Origin: Mycolicibacterium setense
GTDB taxonomy: Bacteria > Actinomycetota > Actinomycetes > Mycobacteriales > Mycobacteriaceae
Direction of reading: 5' to 3'
Assembly: GCF_000805385.1 (NCBI RefSeq)
Contig: NZ_JTJW01000008.1
Coordinates: forward strand, 496,001 to 560,000
DNA: 64,000 bases
Below are positions 52,402 to 61,381 of this stretch, in pieces. The notes beneath the pieces are model-generated. The model was not told the DNA's origin, ran no database searches, and saw only the letters and a list, made by a program, of their open reading frames with translations. The number at the start of each line of letters is the position of its first letter. Within the stretch, counting starts at the first letter, position 1. The position numbers and the translations under genes were made by a program.

Positions 52402-54693
52402 ATGACCAGCGCCAAGGACATCGACGCCGATTACAACGAGCACGACGTCGTCACCACCGGCGCTGAGGACGAAGCGGCCGGGGTCAAGGCCGTGTTGGTC
52501 AGCATGCAGCGCGGCTTCGAACAGATGGGGCCGCTGCGTACGGCGGCGGCGCTCACCCGGCTGAACCAGCGGCACGGCTTCGACTGTCCGGGGTGCGCCT
52601 GGCCCGAGGAGCACGGCGGACGCAAGCTGGCCGAGTTCTGCGAGAACGGCGCGAAGGCGGTGGCCGAGGAAGCCACCAAGCGCGTGGTCACGCCGGAGTT
52701 CTTCGCCCGCCACACCATCAGCGAGCTCGAGGCAAAACCCGAGTACTGGTTGTCCCAGCAGGGCCGGCTGACCCATCCGATGGTGCTCGCACCCGGCGAG
52801 GCGCATTACCGGCCCATCGAGTGGGCCGACGCCTACCGCCTGATCGCCGAACACCTCAACGCGCTGGCCTCGCCCGACGAAGCGCTGTTCTACACGTCCG
52901 GGCGCACCAGCAACGAGGCCGCATTCCTCTATCAGCTGCTGGTCCGCAGCTTCGGCACCAACAATCTGCCGGACTGCTCGAACATGTGCCACGAATCCTC
53001 GGGCACCGCACTGACCGAGTCGATCGGCATCGGCAAGGGCTCGGTCACCGTCGAGGATGTCACCGAGGCCGATCTCATCGTGATCGCCGGACAGAATCCG
53101 GGCACCAACCATCCCCGCATGCTCTCGGTGCTGGAAAAGGCAAAAGCCAACGGCGCCAAGATCGTTGCGATCAACCCGCTGCCGGAGGCCGGACTCATCC
53201 GGTTCAAGGACCCGCAGAAGGTGCGCGGCGTGGTCGGACACGGCGTCGCGATCGCCGACGAGTTCGTGCAGATCCGCATCGGCGGCGACATGGCGTTGTT
53301 CGCCGGACTGGGTCGGCTGCTGCTGGAGGCCGAAGACCGTGCCCCCGGCACCGTCGTGGACCACGAGTTCATCGCCGCCCACTGCGCAGGCTACGACGAG
53401 TACGCCGCCCAGACCCGCGCGGTCGATCTCGACACCGTGACCGAGGCCAGCGGCGTCGACCGGGCTCAATTGCAGCGGGTGGCCGACCTGCTGGCCGCCT
53501 CCGAGCGCACCGTGGTGTGCTGGGCGATGGGCCTGACCCAGCATCACCACGCGGTGGCCACCATCGGCGAGGCCACCAACCTGCTGCTTCTGCGCGGCAT
53601 GATCGGCAAGCCCGGTGCCGGCGTGTGTCCGGTGCGCGGCCACTCCAACGTCCAGGGCGACCGGACCATGGGCATCTGGGAGAAGATGCCCGAGAGGTTC
53701 CTCGATGCGCTCGACGCCAAGTTCGGCATCGTCAGCCCGCGCAAGCACGGCTACGACACCGTCGATGCCATCCGCGCCATGCGCGACGGCCGGGCCAGTG
53801 TGTTCATCGGCATGGGCGGCAATTTCGTCTCGGCCACCCCCGACACCGAGGTCACCGAGGCCGCGCTGCGCAGTTGCGCTCTGACGGTGCAGATTTCGAC
53901 GAAGCTCAACCGCAGTCACTTGGTGCACGGCCGGATGGCGCTGATCCTGCCGACTCTGGGCCGCACCGACCGCGACATCGTGAACGGACACAAACAGCAA
54001 GTGTCGGTTGAGGATTCGATGTCGATGGTCCACCTGTCGCGCGGCAGCCTGCACCCGCCCAGCGATCAGCTGCGCAGCGAGGTCGCCATCGTCTGCGAGC
54101 TGGCCCGCACCCTGCTCGGCCCCGACCACCCGGTGCCGTGGGAGAGCTTCGCGGCCGATTACGACCGCATCCGAGACGGGATCGCCGCGGTGGTGCCCGG
54201 CTGCGAGAACTACAACACGCGGGTGCGCCAACCGGACGGTTTCCAGCTGCCTCATCCGCCGCGTGATTCTCGCGAATTCCCCACCATGACAGGGAAAGCC
54301 AACTTCGCCGTGAACGCTCTGGAGTGGGTGCCGGTGCCCGAGGGCCGGCTGGTTTTGCAGACACTGCGCAGCCACGACCAGTACAACACCACGATCTACG
54401 GGCTGGACGACCGTTACCGCGGCGTCAAGGGCGGGCGCCGCGTCGTGTTCGTCAACCCGGCCGACATCGCGGCATTGGGTTTCACCGAGGGCGAGCGCGT
54501 GGACCTGGTGTCCGAATTCGAAGGACAGGAACGGCGCGCCAAGGACTTCCTGATCGTTCCGTACTCCACGCCGGCCGGCAACGCCGCCGCGTACTACCCG
54601 GAGACCAATCCCCTCGTACCGCTTGATCACACCGCCAAGAGATCGAACACCCCGGTGTCCAAGGCCGTCGTCATCCGTCTGGAGAGGGCCTAG
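52402..54693 (+). CDS. FdhF/YdeP-type molybdopterin oxidoreductase
   Basis: 763 residues, similar to the M. tuberculosis FdhF-annotated protein (Rv2900c). Cys62 and Cys65 in RHGFDCPGCAWP and Cys80 in LAEFCENG may bind an iron-sulfur cluster. LPDCSNMCHESSG carries the likely Mo-ligand Cys196. The C-terminus has the MGD-binding domain (TLRSHDQYNTTIYGLDDRYRG). Formate oxidation is the annotated family role, but YdeP-type enzymes have unclear substrates. Its stop overlaps the fdhD start. Confidence 0.93.
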   Translation: MTSAKDIDADYNEHDVVTTGAEDEAAGVKAVLVSMQRGFEQMGPLRTAAALTRLNQRHGFDCPGCAWPEEHGGRKLAEFCENGAKAVAEEATKRVVTPEFFARHTISELEAKPEYWLSQQGRLTHPMVLAPGEAHYRPIEWADAYRLIAEHLNALASPDEALFYTSGRTSNEAAFLYQLLVRSFGTNNLPDCSNMCHESSGTALTESIGIGKGSVTVEDVTEADLIVIAGQNPGTNHPRMLSVLEKAKANGAKIVAINPLPEAGLIRFKDPQKVRGVVGHGVAIADEFVQIRIGGDMALFAGLGRLLLEAEDRAPGTVVDHEFIAAHCAGYDEYAAQTRAVDLDTVTEASGVDRAQLQRVADLLAASERTVVCWAMGLTQHHHAVATIGEATNLLLLRGMIGKPGAGVCPVRGHSNVQGDRTMGIWEKMPERFLDALDAKFGIVSPRKHGYDTVDAIRAMRDGRASVFIGMGGNFVSATPDTEVTEAALRSCALTVQISTKLNRSHLVHGRMALILPTLGRTDRDIVNGHKQQVSVEDSMSMVHLSRGSLHPPSDQLRSEVAIVCELARTLLGPDHPVPWESFAADYDRIRDGIAAVVPGCENYNTRVRQPDGFQLPHPPRDSREFPTMTGKANFAVNALEWVPVPEGRLVLQTLRSHDQYNTTIYGLDDRYRGVKGGRRVVFVNPADIAALGFTEGERVDLVSEFEGQERRAKDFLIVPYSTPAGNAAAYYPETNPLVPLDHTAKRSNTPVSKAVVIRLERA

Positions 54694-55517
54694 TGGGCCG
54701 GGTGACCGCCCGTCGGCGCGCCCACCACCTGACCGGCGCCACGGCTGAGGCCCGCCCGGAAACCCTGGTGGTCGAGGAGCCGCTGGAGATCCGCGTCGAC
54801 GGGACACCGATCACCGTCACGATGCGCACCCCCGGTGCCGATATCGAGCTGGCCCAAGGGTTTCTCCTGACCGAGGGTTTGATCGGACAACGCGAGGATC
54901 TGGTATCCGTGCGCTACTGCCGGGGAGCCGACGAGCAGGGAGTCAACACCTACAACGTGCTCGACGCGACCCTGGCCCCTGATGTGCCGAAGCCCGACGT
55001 CGACGTGACCCGTAACTTCTACACGACCTCGTCGTGCGGGGTGTGCGGCAAGGCCTCACTGGAGGCAGTGCGGTTGAGCAGCAAGCACGGTCCCGGCGAT
55101 GACCCGTCGACGGTTCCGGCCGCGGTGCTCTCGACGATGCCCGGCCAACTGCGGGATGCGCAGAAAGTCTTCGCCAGCACCGGCGGTCTACACGCCGCAG
55201 CGCTCTTCACCGTCGACGGCGACATGCTTGTCGTCCGCGAGGACATCGGCCGACACAACGCCGTCGACAAGGTGATCGGGTGGGCGCTGGAGCACAACCG
55301 GATTCCCTCGACCGCCACGGTGCTTCTGGTCAGCGGCAGGGCCTCGTTCGAGCTCACGCAGAAGGCCGTGATGGCAGGCATCCCGATCCTGGCCGCGGTG
55401 TCGGCGCCGTCCTCGCTGGCCGTGGACCTGGCCAGTCAGTCCGGCCTGACCCTGGTGGCGTTCCTGCGTGGCGATTCGATGAACGTCTACACCCGCCCCG
55501 ACCGCATCACCCGTTGA
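54693..55517 (+). CDS. fdhD: FdhD sulfurtransferase
   Basis: 274 residues. C-x-x-C motif in TTSSCGVCGKASLEAV; VREDIGRHNAVDKVIGWAL and LVSGRASFELTQKAVMAGIPILAAVSAPSSLAV are family blocks. Transfers sulfur to the Mo cofactor of formate dehydrogenase-type enzymes, in line with its coupling (TAGTG overlap) to the FdhF-type gene. Confidence 0.96.
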   Translation: MGRVTARRRAHHLTGATAEARPETLVVEEPLEIRVDGTPITVTMRTPGADIELAQGFLLTEGLIGQREDLVSVRYCRGADEQGVNTYNVLDATLAPDVPKPDVDVTRNFYTTSSCGVCGKASLEAVRLSSKHGPGDDPSTVPAAVLSTMPGQLRDAQKVFASTGGLHAAALFTVDGDMLVVREDIGRHNAVDKVIGWALEHNRIPSTATVLLVSGRASFELTQKAVMAGIPILAAVSAPSSLAVDLASQSGLTLVAFLRGDSMNVYTRPDRITR

Positions 55518-55526
55518 GAACTCCAT

Positions 55527-55583
55527 CGAAATAGCACTCAGGGTCGTGACCCGGTTGGGATCACGACCCTGAGTGCTATTTCG
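55527..55583. repeat. Perfect 23-bp inverted repeat between fdhD and clpX
   Basis: Left arm 55527-55549 and right arm 55561-55583 are exact reverse complements; the loop is 11 nt. Right arm contains CACGACCCTGAGTGCTATTT. It lies 9 nt after the fdhD stop and 36 nt from the clpX stop, so it can terminate both transcripts. Confidence 0.85.
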
Positions 55584-55619
55584 GCGTCTGGCGGCGCGTT
55601 CCTCGCCGCTTGATCGTCG

Positions 55620-56900
55620 TCAGGCGGTCTTGTCGCGGCGCTCCGAGCGCGGCGGCTTACGCGGCACGATGGTCGGCAGCACGTTGTCCTGCACGGTCTC
55701 CTTGGTGACGACCACCTTGGCGACGTCGTCGCGGCTGGGGATGTCGTACATCACCGGCAGCAGGACTTCCTCCATGATGGCGCGCAGGCCACGGGCGCCG
55801 GTACCGCGGTGGATGGCCTGATCGGCGATCGCCTCCAGTGCCTCCTCCGTGAACTCCAGCTCCACGCCGTCCATCTCGAACAGGCGGACGTACTGCTTCA
55901 CCAGAGCGTTCTTGGGCTCGGAGAGGATCTTGACCAAGGACTCCTTGTCCAGGTTGGTCACCGAGGCCACGACCGGCAGACGGCCGATGAACTCGGGGAT
56001 CAGACCGAACTTGATCAGGTCTTCGGGCATGACCTCGGCGAAGTGGTCCTGGGTGTCGATCTCGGCCTTGGACCGCACCTCGGCGCCGAAGCCCAGACCG
56101 CGCTTGCCGACCCGGTCGGAGACGATCTTCTCCAGGCCTGCGAACGCACCAGCCACAATGAACAGCACGTTGGTCGTGTCGATCTGGATGAATTCCTGGT
56201 GGGGATGCTTGCGGCCGCCCTGCGGGGGCACCGAGGCCTGGGTACCTTCCAGGATCTTCAGCAGCGCCTGCTGCACGCCCTCGCCGGAGACATCCCGGGT
56301 GATCGACGGGTTCTCGCTCTTGCGGGCGATCTTGTCGACCTCGTCGATGTAGATGATGCCGGTCTCGGCGCGCTTGACGTCGTAGTCGGCGGCCTGGATC
56401 AGCTTGAGCAGGATGTTCTCGACGTCCTCGCCCACGTAGCCGGCCTCGGTCAGGGCGGTGGCATCGGCAATGGCGAACGGCACGTTGAGCATCTTGGCCA
56501 GCGTCTGGGCCAGGTAGGTCTTACCGCAGCCGGTGGGGCCGAGCATCAGAATGTTGGACTTCGTGAGCTCGACCGGCTCGGTACGCGAATCGCGGGACTT
56601 CTCCCCCGCCTGAATCCGCTTGTAATGGTTGTAGACGGCCACGGCCAGCGTCCGCTTCGCGGTGTCCTGACCGATGACGTAGCCCTCGAGGAAGTCCCGG
56701 ATCTCCGCAGGCTTGGGCAGCTCGTCGAGCTTGACGTCGTCAGCGTCGGCGAGTTCCTCCTCGATGATCTCGTTGCACAGATCTATGCACTCGTCGCAGA
56801 TGTACACGCCCGGACCGGCAATGAGCTTTTTGACCTGCTTTTGACTCTTGCCGCAGAACGAGCACTTCAGCAGGTCACCGCCGTCTCCAATGCGCGCCAT
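55620..56900 (-). CDS. clpX: ATP-dependent Clp protease ATP-binding subunit ClpX
   Basis: 426 residues, same as Rv2457c. N-terminal zinc-binding domain (CSFCGKSQ … CDECIDLC), Walker A GPTGCGKTYLAQTL, Walker B IIYIDEVDKIARK, RKHPHQEFIQIDTTNVLFI. Unfolds substrates for the ClpP1P2 peptidase, whose genes follow upstream on the same strand. Confidence 0.99.
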   Translation of the reverse strand: MARIGDGGDLLKCSFCGKSQKQVKKLIAGPGVYICDECIDLCNEIIEEELADADDVKLDELPKPAEIRDFLEGYVIGQDTAKRTLAVAVYNHYKRIQAGEKSRDSRTEPVELTKSNILMLGPTGCGKTYLAQTLAKMLNVPFAIADATALTEAGYVGEDVENILLKLIQAADYDVKRAETGIIYIDEVDKIARKSENPSITRDVSGEGVQQALLKILEGTQASVPPQGGRKHPHQEFIQIDTTNVLFIVAGAFAGLEKIVSDRVGKRGLGFGAEVRSKAEIDTQDHFAEVMPEDLIKFGLIPEFIGRLPVVASVTNLDKESLVKILSEPKNALVKQYVRLFEMDGVELEFTEEALEAIADQAIHRGTGARGLRAIMEEVLLPVMYDIPSRDDVAKVVVTKETVQDNVLPTIVPRKPPRSERRDKTA

Positions 56901-57317
56901 GTGGGGGGGTCCTACTTCCTGTTAGCAGTCTGTCGATTCGCCAGTTGCTGGGTAAACCTCGGGCGTAAACCCGACGCTACCCGTTCGTTCCGTTGCGGTG
57001 CGACCGATAAGGCCGAATCGCCCCGGTGGTATTTGTTCGTGTGCAGGAGAACATATCTCTCCTTGCGGCCCGCCACCCGTCGGCACGCTGACTGTGACCC
57101 TGGCGTGTCGTTACGGATCGAGTACGAATGGCCGAGCGACCTGCTCCGTACCTGGCATGGACCGCGACCGACGATACCGAGATCGCGCGACGGCCGATGC
57201 CCACGCAGGTCAGCGCAATTTCCGTACTCCACCTGACGACGCACGCCCCGCGCCGGAGGTGACCGGGCAGGGCGTGTGTCATCGGGCTGGGCTTGCCAAT
57301 CGGAGTGCGGGCCGTGG
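56901..57317. other. Gene-free stretch upstream of clpX
   Basis: 417 nt between clpX and clpP2 where M. tuberculosis has mmuM and a transporter gene. No frame looks coding. It must carry the clpX promoter (AGGA precedes the clpX ATG); an imperfect inverted repeat GGAGA/TCTCTCC lies near 57050. I see no ClgR box here. Confidence 0.45.
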
Positions 57318-57977
57318 CTAGCTGCTCTGTGCGGACAGCTTGCGGTACTCCAGGACCGTGTCGATGATCCCGTAGTCCTTGGCCTCGGCAGCGGTCAGGA
57401 TCTTGTCGCGGTCGGTGTCCTTGCGGATGACCTCGGGGTCCTTGCCGGTGTGGCGGGCCAGCGTGGTTTCCATCAGGGTGCGCATCCGCTCGATCTCGGC
57501 GGCCTGGATCTCCAGGTCCGAGAACTGGCCCTGGATCACCCCGGACAGCGACGGCTGGTGGATCAGCACCCGGGCGTTCGGCAGGGCCAGGCGCTTACCG
57601 GGGGTGCCGGCGGCCAGCAGCACCGCGGCGGCCGAGGCGGCCTGCCCCAGGCACACCGTCTGGATGTCGGCGCGCACGTACTGCATGGTGTCGTAGATCG
57701 CCATCAGCGAGGTGAACGAGCCACCGGGCGAGTTGATGTACATGGTGATGTCACGGTCGGGATCCAGTGACTCCAGCACGAGCAGCTGGGCCATGATGTC
57801 GTTGGCCGACGCGTCGTCAACCTGCACGCCGAGGAAGATGATGCGTTCCTCGAACAGCTTATTGTACGGGTTGGATTCCTTGACGCCGAAGCTCGAATGC
57901 TCGATGAACGACGGCAGGATGTAGCGGGCCTGCGGCTGGAGGCGGGCGTCCAATGACGGATGAGTGTGGTCGGTCAT
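57318..57977 (-). CDS. clpP2: ClpP2 peptidase subunit
   Basis: 219 residues (Rv2460c 214). Catalytic Ser115 in GQAASAAAVLLAAGTPGKR, His140 in RVLIHQPSL; INSPGGSFTSLMAIYDTM. Forms the mixed ClpP1P2 tetradecamer. Start overlaps the clpP1 stop by 4 nt. Confidence 0.98.
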   Translation of the reverse strand: MTDHTHPSLDARLQPQARYILPSFIEHSSFGVKESNPYNKLFEERIIFLGVQVDDASANDIMAQLLVLESLDPDRDITMYINSPGGSFTSLMAIYDTMQYVRADIQTVCLGQAASAAAVLLAAGTPGKRLALPNARVLIHQPSLSGVIQGQFSDLEIQAAEIERMRTLMETTLARHTGKDPEVIRKDTDRDKILTAAEAKDYGIIDTVLEYRKLSAQSS

Positions 57978-58585
57978 TTGTCTAGTCCTGCTCCCGGTCC
58001 GGTGCCGTTGACGTTGGCGCTGGTGATGATGTGGTCGACAAACCCGTATTCCAAGGCTTCCGGCGCGGTGAACCAGCGGTCGCGATCGGAGTCGGCCTCG
58101 ATGCGCTCGATCGTCTGCCCCGTGAATTCGGCGTTGAGCCGGAACATTTCCTTCTTGATGACCGCAAACTGCTCGGCCTGGATGGCGATGTCCGCGGCGC
58201 TACCGGTGACACCACCCAGTGGCTGGTGCATCAGGATCCGGGCGTGCGGCAGCGCGAAACGCTTGCCCTTGGTGCCCGCCGCCAAGAGGAACTCACCCAT
58301 CGAGGCCGCCATGCCCATCGCGTAGGTGGCGATGTCGCACGGAGCCAGGACCATCGTGTCGTAGATGGCCATACCGGCGCTGATCGAGCCGCCCGGCGAG
58401 TTGATGTAGAGGTGGATGTCCTTGGTCGGATCCTCCGCCGACAGCAACAGGATCTGCGCGCACAGCTTGTTGGCGATGTCGTCGTCCACTTGGGAACCCA
58501 GGAAGATGATCCGCTCGGCAAGCAAGCGCTCATAGACGGAGTCGACGAGGCTGAACCCGCTCCCGTTCGAACGCATGTCAGTCAC
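57974..58585 (-). CDS. clpP1: ClpP1 peptidase subunit
   Basis: 203 residues (Rv2461c 200). Catalytic Ser95 in GMAASMGEFLLAAGTKGKR and His120 in ILMHQPLGG; INSPGGSISAGMAIYDTM. Coupled to clpP2. A ClgR-like box lies 102 nt upstream. Confidence 0.98.
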   Translation of the reverse strand: MTDMRSNGSGFSLVDSVYERLLAERIIFLGSQVDDDIANKLCAQILLLSAEDPTKDIHLYINSPGGSISAGMAIYDTMVLAPCDIATYAMGMAASMGEFLLAAGTKGKRFALPHARILMHQPLGGVTGSAADIAIQAEQFAVIKKEMFRLNAEFTGQTIERIEADSDRDRWFTAPEALEYGFVDHIITSANVNGTGPGAGLDK

Positions 58586-58686
58586 GACTGGATACCTGCT
58601 TTCTTCTACGTCTTCGGTAAACGCGTTGGCACTACGACGACACTAACGAAACTGGGGCGGCACGCACTCCCGTACGGGGGCGCGTT

Positions 58687-58697
58687 CGCTCAGAGCG
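58687..58697. promoter_or_regulatory. ClgR-like box upstream of clpP1P2
   Basis: CGCTCAGAGCG matches the ClgR core CGCYNANRGCG at every defined base. It directly abuts the tig stop codon. ClgR is the known activator of clpP1P2 in Mycobacterium and Corynebacterium. Confidence 0.7.
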
Positions 58698-60074
58698 TCA
58701 TTCGGCGGCGTCGGCGTCCTTTTCGGCGGACTCGTCGGCAGCCGCCTCGTCGGCCTGCTCACCCTCGGCCGGACCGAAGAACTCCGTGGTGTCGATCACG
58801 GTGCCGTCGGTGTCGGTCACGGTGGCGGCGTGCACCACAGCGGCGATCGTCAGGCCGCGCCGCACATCGGCGAACATGGCCGGCAGCTGGTTGTTCTGCT
58901 GCAGGATCTGGATCAGCTGCTGGGGCTCGATGCCGTACTGCCGCGACATCAGCACGAGGCGCTCGGTGAGGTCGTTCTGGCCGACCTGGATGTCGAGCTT
59001 GTCGGCAACGGCATCCATCAAAAGCTGGGTCTTGACGGCCTTTTCGGCGTTCGACTTGTTGTCGGCGTCGAATTCCTCACGGCTGCTTCCCTGTTCGGCC
59101 AGCTGCTCGGCGAACTTGTCCTCGTCGTGGTCGAGGCCGTGGATCGCGTTGTGCAGGGTGTCGTCGATCTGAGCCTGAACGATCTTCTCCGGCAACGGAA
59201 CCTCGGTCTGCTCCAGCAGCGCCTCGATGGCCTTGTCGCGGATCTGCTCGGCCTGCTGCACGCTCTTGACCCGGCGCACCTGGTCGGTGAGGCTCTCCTT
59301 GAGCTCATCGATGGTGTCGAATTCGCTTGCCAGCTGGGCGAAGTCGTCATCAGCCTCGGGCAGCTCGCGCTCCTTGACCGACTTCACGGTCACCGTCACC
59401 TCGGCGTGCTCGCCCGCGGCCAGCTTGGTGGTGAAAACCTTGGACTCGCCGGCCTTCAGACCGGTGATCGCCTCGTCGAGGCCTTCGATCAGCTGTCCGG
59501 AACCGACCTCGTGCGACAGGCCCTCGGTGGCGGCCTCGGGCACCTCGGTGCCGTCGACGGTGGCCGACAGGTCGATCGAGACGAAGTCGCCTTCCTGCGC
59601 GCCACGCTCGACGCCGGTCAGGGTGCCGAAACGGGCCCGCAGCGACTGCAGTTCGGCATCGACCTCGTCATCGTCCACCTGGATCGGGTCGACGGTGATC
59701 TTGAGTGCGTCGAACTCAGGCAGGGTGATCTCGGGGCGCACATCGACCTCGGCGGTGAACGCCAACTCCTGGCCGTCCTCCAGCTTGGTCACCTCGATCT
59801 CGGGCTGACCCAGCGGCTTGACGTCGGAGGCCGTGACAGCCTCGCTGTAGCGGGCCGGCAGCGCGTCGTTGACGACCTGCTCCAGCACGGCGCCGCGACC
59901 GACCCGGGCCTCCAGCAACTTGCGCGGGGCCTTGCCCGGGCGGAAACCGGGCAGACGGACCTGCTGAGCGAGCGCCTTGAAGGCACGATCGAAATCGGGC
60001 TCAAGCTCGGTGAAGGGCACCTCCACATTGATGCGCACCCGGGTGGGGCTCAACTGCTCGACTGTGCTCTTCAC
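58698..60074 (-). CDS. tig: Trigger factor
   Basis: 458 residues (Rv2462c 466). Ribosome-binding domain (VKSTVEQLSPTRVRINVEVPF … GFRPGKAPRKLLEARVG), PPIase domain (QEGDFVSIDLSATVDG), C-terminal chaperone helices and an acidic tail. GTG 60074 is chosen because AGGAAGA precedes it and it starts the conserved sequence; the open frame upstream crosses a tRNA gene. Confidence 0.98.
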   Translation of the reverse strand: MKSTVEQLSPTRVRINVEVPFTELEPDFDRAFKALAQQVRLPGFRPGKAPRKLLEARVGRGAVLEQVVNDALPARYSEAVTASDVKPLGQPEIEVTKLEDGQELAFTAEVDVRPEITLPEFDALKITVDPIQVDDDEVDAELQSLRARFGTLTGVERGAQEGDFVSIDLSATVDGTEVPEAATEGLSHEVGSGQLIEGLDEAITGLKAGESKVFTTKLAAGEHAEVTVTVKSVKERELPEADDDFAQLASEFDTIDELKESLTDQVRRVKSVQQAEQIRDKAIEALLEQTEVPLPEKIVQAQIDDTLHNAIHGLDHDEDKFAEQLAEQGSSREEFDADNKSNAEKAVKTQLLMDAVADKLDIQVGQNDLTERLVLMSRQYGIEPQQLIQILQQNNQLPAMFADVRRGLTIAAVVHAATVTDTDGTVIDTTEFFGPAEGEQADEAAADESAEKDADAAE

Positions 60075-60114
60075 TCTTCCTGCTCCTAGATAGTTCTTCC
60101 ATACTGGTGGTGAG

Positions 60115-60188
60115 TCGGGGTGACAGGATTTGAACCTGCGGCCTTCCGCTCCCAAAGCGGATGCGCTACCAAGCTGCGCTACACCCCG
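60115..60188 (-). tRNA. tRNA-Pro (anticodon TGG)
   Basis: Cloverleaf: acceptor CGGGGTG/CACCCCG with discriminator A, D-arm GCGC…GCGC, anticodon stem TCCGC/GCGGA with loop TTTGGGA, T-arm GCAGG-TTCAAAT-CCTGT. CCA is not encoded. It lies 40 nt upstream of the tig start. Confidence 0.96.
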
Positions 60189-60268
60189 TGGTGGTGATTG
60201 ATCCGCTGCGGCAAAACCCACGAACGGACCACGCGAGATACTACGTGCTCACGGCACGGAGCATTCAA

Positions 60269-60299
60269 TTGGCTTTGATCGGGGGCACACCGGTACAGT
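60269..60299 (+). promoter_or_regulatory. Candidate tRNA-Gly promoter
   Basis: TTGGCT (60269-60274), 19 nt, TACAGT (60294-60299); start of transcription near 60306, 9 nt before the tRNA. Confidence 0.5.
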
Positions 60300-60314
60300 G
60301 CTGATGCTGCACAT

Positions 60315-60385
60315 GCGGGCGTAGCTCAATGGTAGAGCCCTAGTCTTCCAAACTAGCTACGCGGGTTCGATTCCCGTCGCCCGCT
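60315..60385 (+). tRNA. tRNA-Gly (anticodon TCC)
   Basis: Acceptor GCGGGCG/CGCCCGC, D-arm GCTC…GAGC, anticodon stem CTAGT/ACTAG with loop CTTCCAA, T-arm CGGGTTCGATTCCCG. CCA is encoded just after (60386-60388). Confidence 0.97.
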
Positions 60386-60391
60386 CCACAG

Positions 60392-60421
60392 AGACCGCCC
60401 TGATGGGGCTGTCTTCTTGTT
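60392..60421 (+). terminator. Terminator of tRNA-Gly
   Basis: AGAC-c-GCCC pairs with GGGC-t-GTCT (60392-60414), followed by TCTTGTTTG, one of the few U-rich terminators in the window. Confidence 0.7.
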
Positions 60422-60469
60422 TGTGCGGCCGTCATCGCAGGTCGTGGCCAAACAAGCGCGACGGGCCGA

Positions 60470-61015
60470 TCACCGCGCCGGCCCAGGTGGCGGATCGACG
60501 GGCGTGATCGATATCGGCAGCCAATGTGTGCCCGGTCCCTCGTCCGGGCATCCGGCTCCCCCGGTGACCAGCGTGCGCTCTCCGAAGAAGCTGCCGTCAG
60601 GATTCGGGATCCAGTAGTCCGAACGCCGGGCCATCACCGCACTGCCGGGATCGTTGCGATCACAGAAGTAGGGATACTCGCCGCTGGTTTCCCAACGGTC
60701 GTTGGTCCATCTGTACTCATAGGCCGCAGGCGCGCCAGGGTTGCGGGCATGGTCGTCGGTGTTGTCCATCTGCGCGACACAGCCGTTCACGTCGCATTGA
60801 GTGCTGAATTCGACGGGCACCGTCATCGGATTCATCGGTGTCGGCATTCCGTTGAATGTCTGCTTCGAGAAGTCGATGAGCAAGTCGTAGTGCCCGTACA
60901 GCGGCGGGGGTTCGACACGATCCGCTTGAGCGACAGGAAACCCGATCGATACGGTCCCCGCAGCGAACGCACCGACGAGGGCGCTTCTCACGGCACTAGT
61001 CATCTTTGTCGTCAT
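60470..61015 (-). CDS. Secreted protein of unknown function
   Basis: 181 residues. Signal peptide (SALVGAFAAGTVSIGFPVAQA-D); mature part with four cysteines (QCDVNGCVAQM, FCDRND, GGAGCPDEG) likely in disulfides, and blocks LYGHYDLLIDFSKQTFNGMPTPMNP and YEYRWTNDRW seen in a family of mycobacterial secreted proteins. Function unknown. Starts are possible at 61018 (GTG), 61015 and 61003; the last would overlap the upstream gene by only 8 nt. Confidence 0.85.
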   Translation of the reverse strand: MTTKMTSAVRSALVGAFAAGTVSIGFPVAQADRVEPPPLYGHYDLLIDFSKQTFNGMPTPMNPMTVPVEFSTQCDVNGCVAQMDNTDDHARNPGAPAAYEYRWTNDRWETSGEYPYFCDRNDPGSAVMARRSDYWIPNPDGSFFGERTLVTGGAGCPDEGPGTHWLPISITPVDPPPGPAR

Positions 61016-61214
61016 CACGGTGCGCAGCCTCGATCACTTCGGGTGGCACGGGCTTGGCGAGCCAGGCACGAATCCGCAACAACCCACCGGCAACGGCCCC
61101 GATGGCGAACACCGCGACAAGCACCCAGAGCGCAACGGACACGAGGCCGATTATCGCGCGGTCATAGCGGTCTACGTGCGGTTTCGAGCCCGACAGTCGG
61201 CCATCGGCGGACAT
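60996..61214 (-). CDS. Small membrane protein
   Basis: 72 residues. One membrane segment (IIGLVSVALWVLVAVFAIGAVAGGLL) and an acidic C-terminal tail (HRDDDKDD). Its stop lies inside the start region of the secreted-protein gene, suggesting coupling. No named family recognised. Confidence 0.6.
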   Translation of the reverse strand: MSADGRLSGSKPHVDRYDRAIIGLVSVALWVLVAVFAIGAVAGGLLRIRAWLAKPVPPEVIEAAHRDDDKDD

Positions 61215-61381
61215 GTCGGCGCTGCTCGCTCATGCGGCCGGGCCGGAGAGCGATTTACTGACGAGTAGGCGGCTGCTCGGTATCGACTGCATCTCGGCAC
61301 GGGCGGACAGGCCAAATTCGGAGGAGAGTGGTGTACATCACACCGACGAAAAGGAAGTCGGCATGAACGAAAGGCAGCGAG

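Noticed and set aside
56912..57282. Open frames upstream of clpX on both strands
   Set aside because: Biased, low-information translations with no start signals. This is more likely promoter region.
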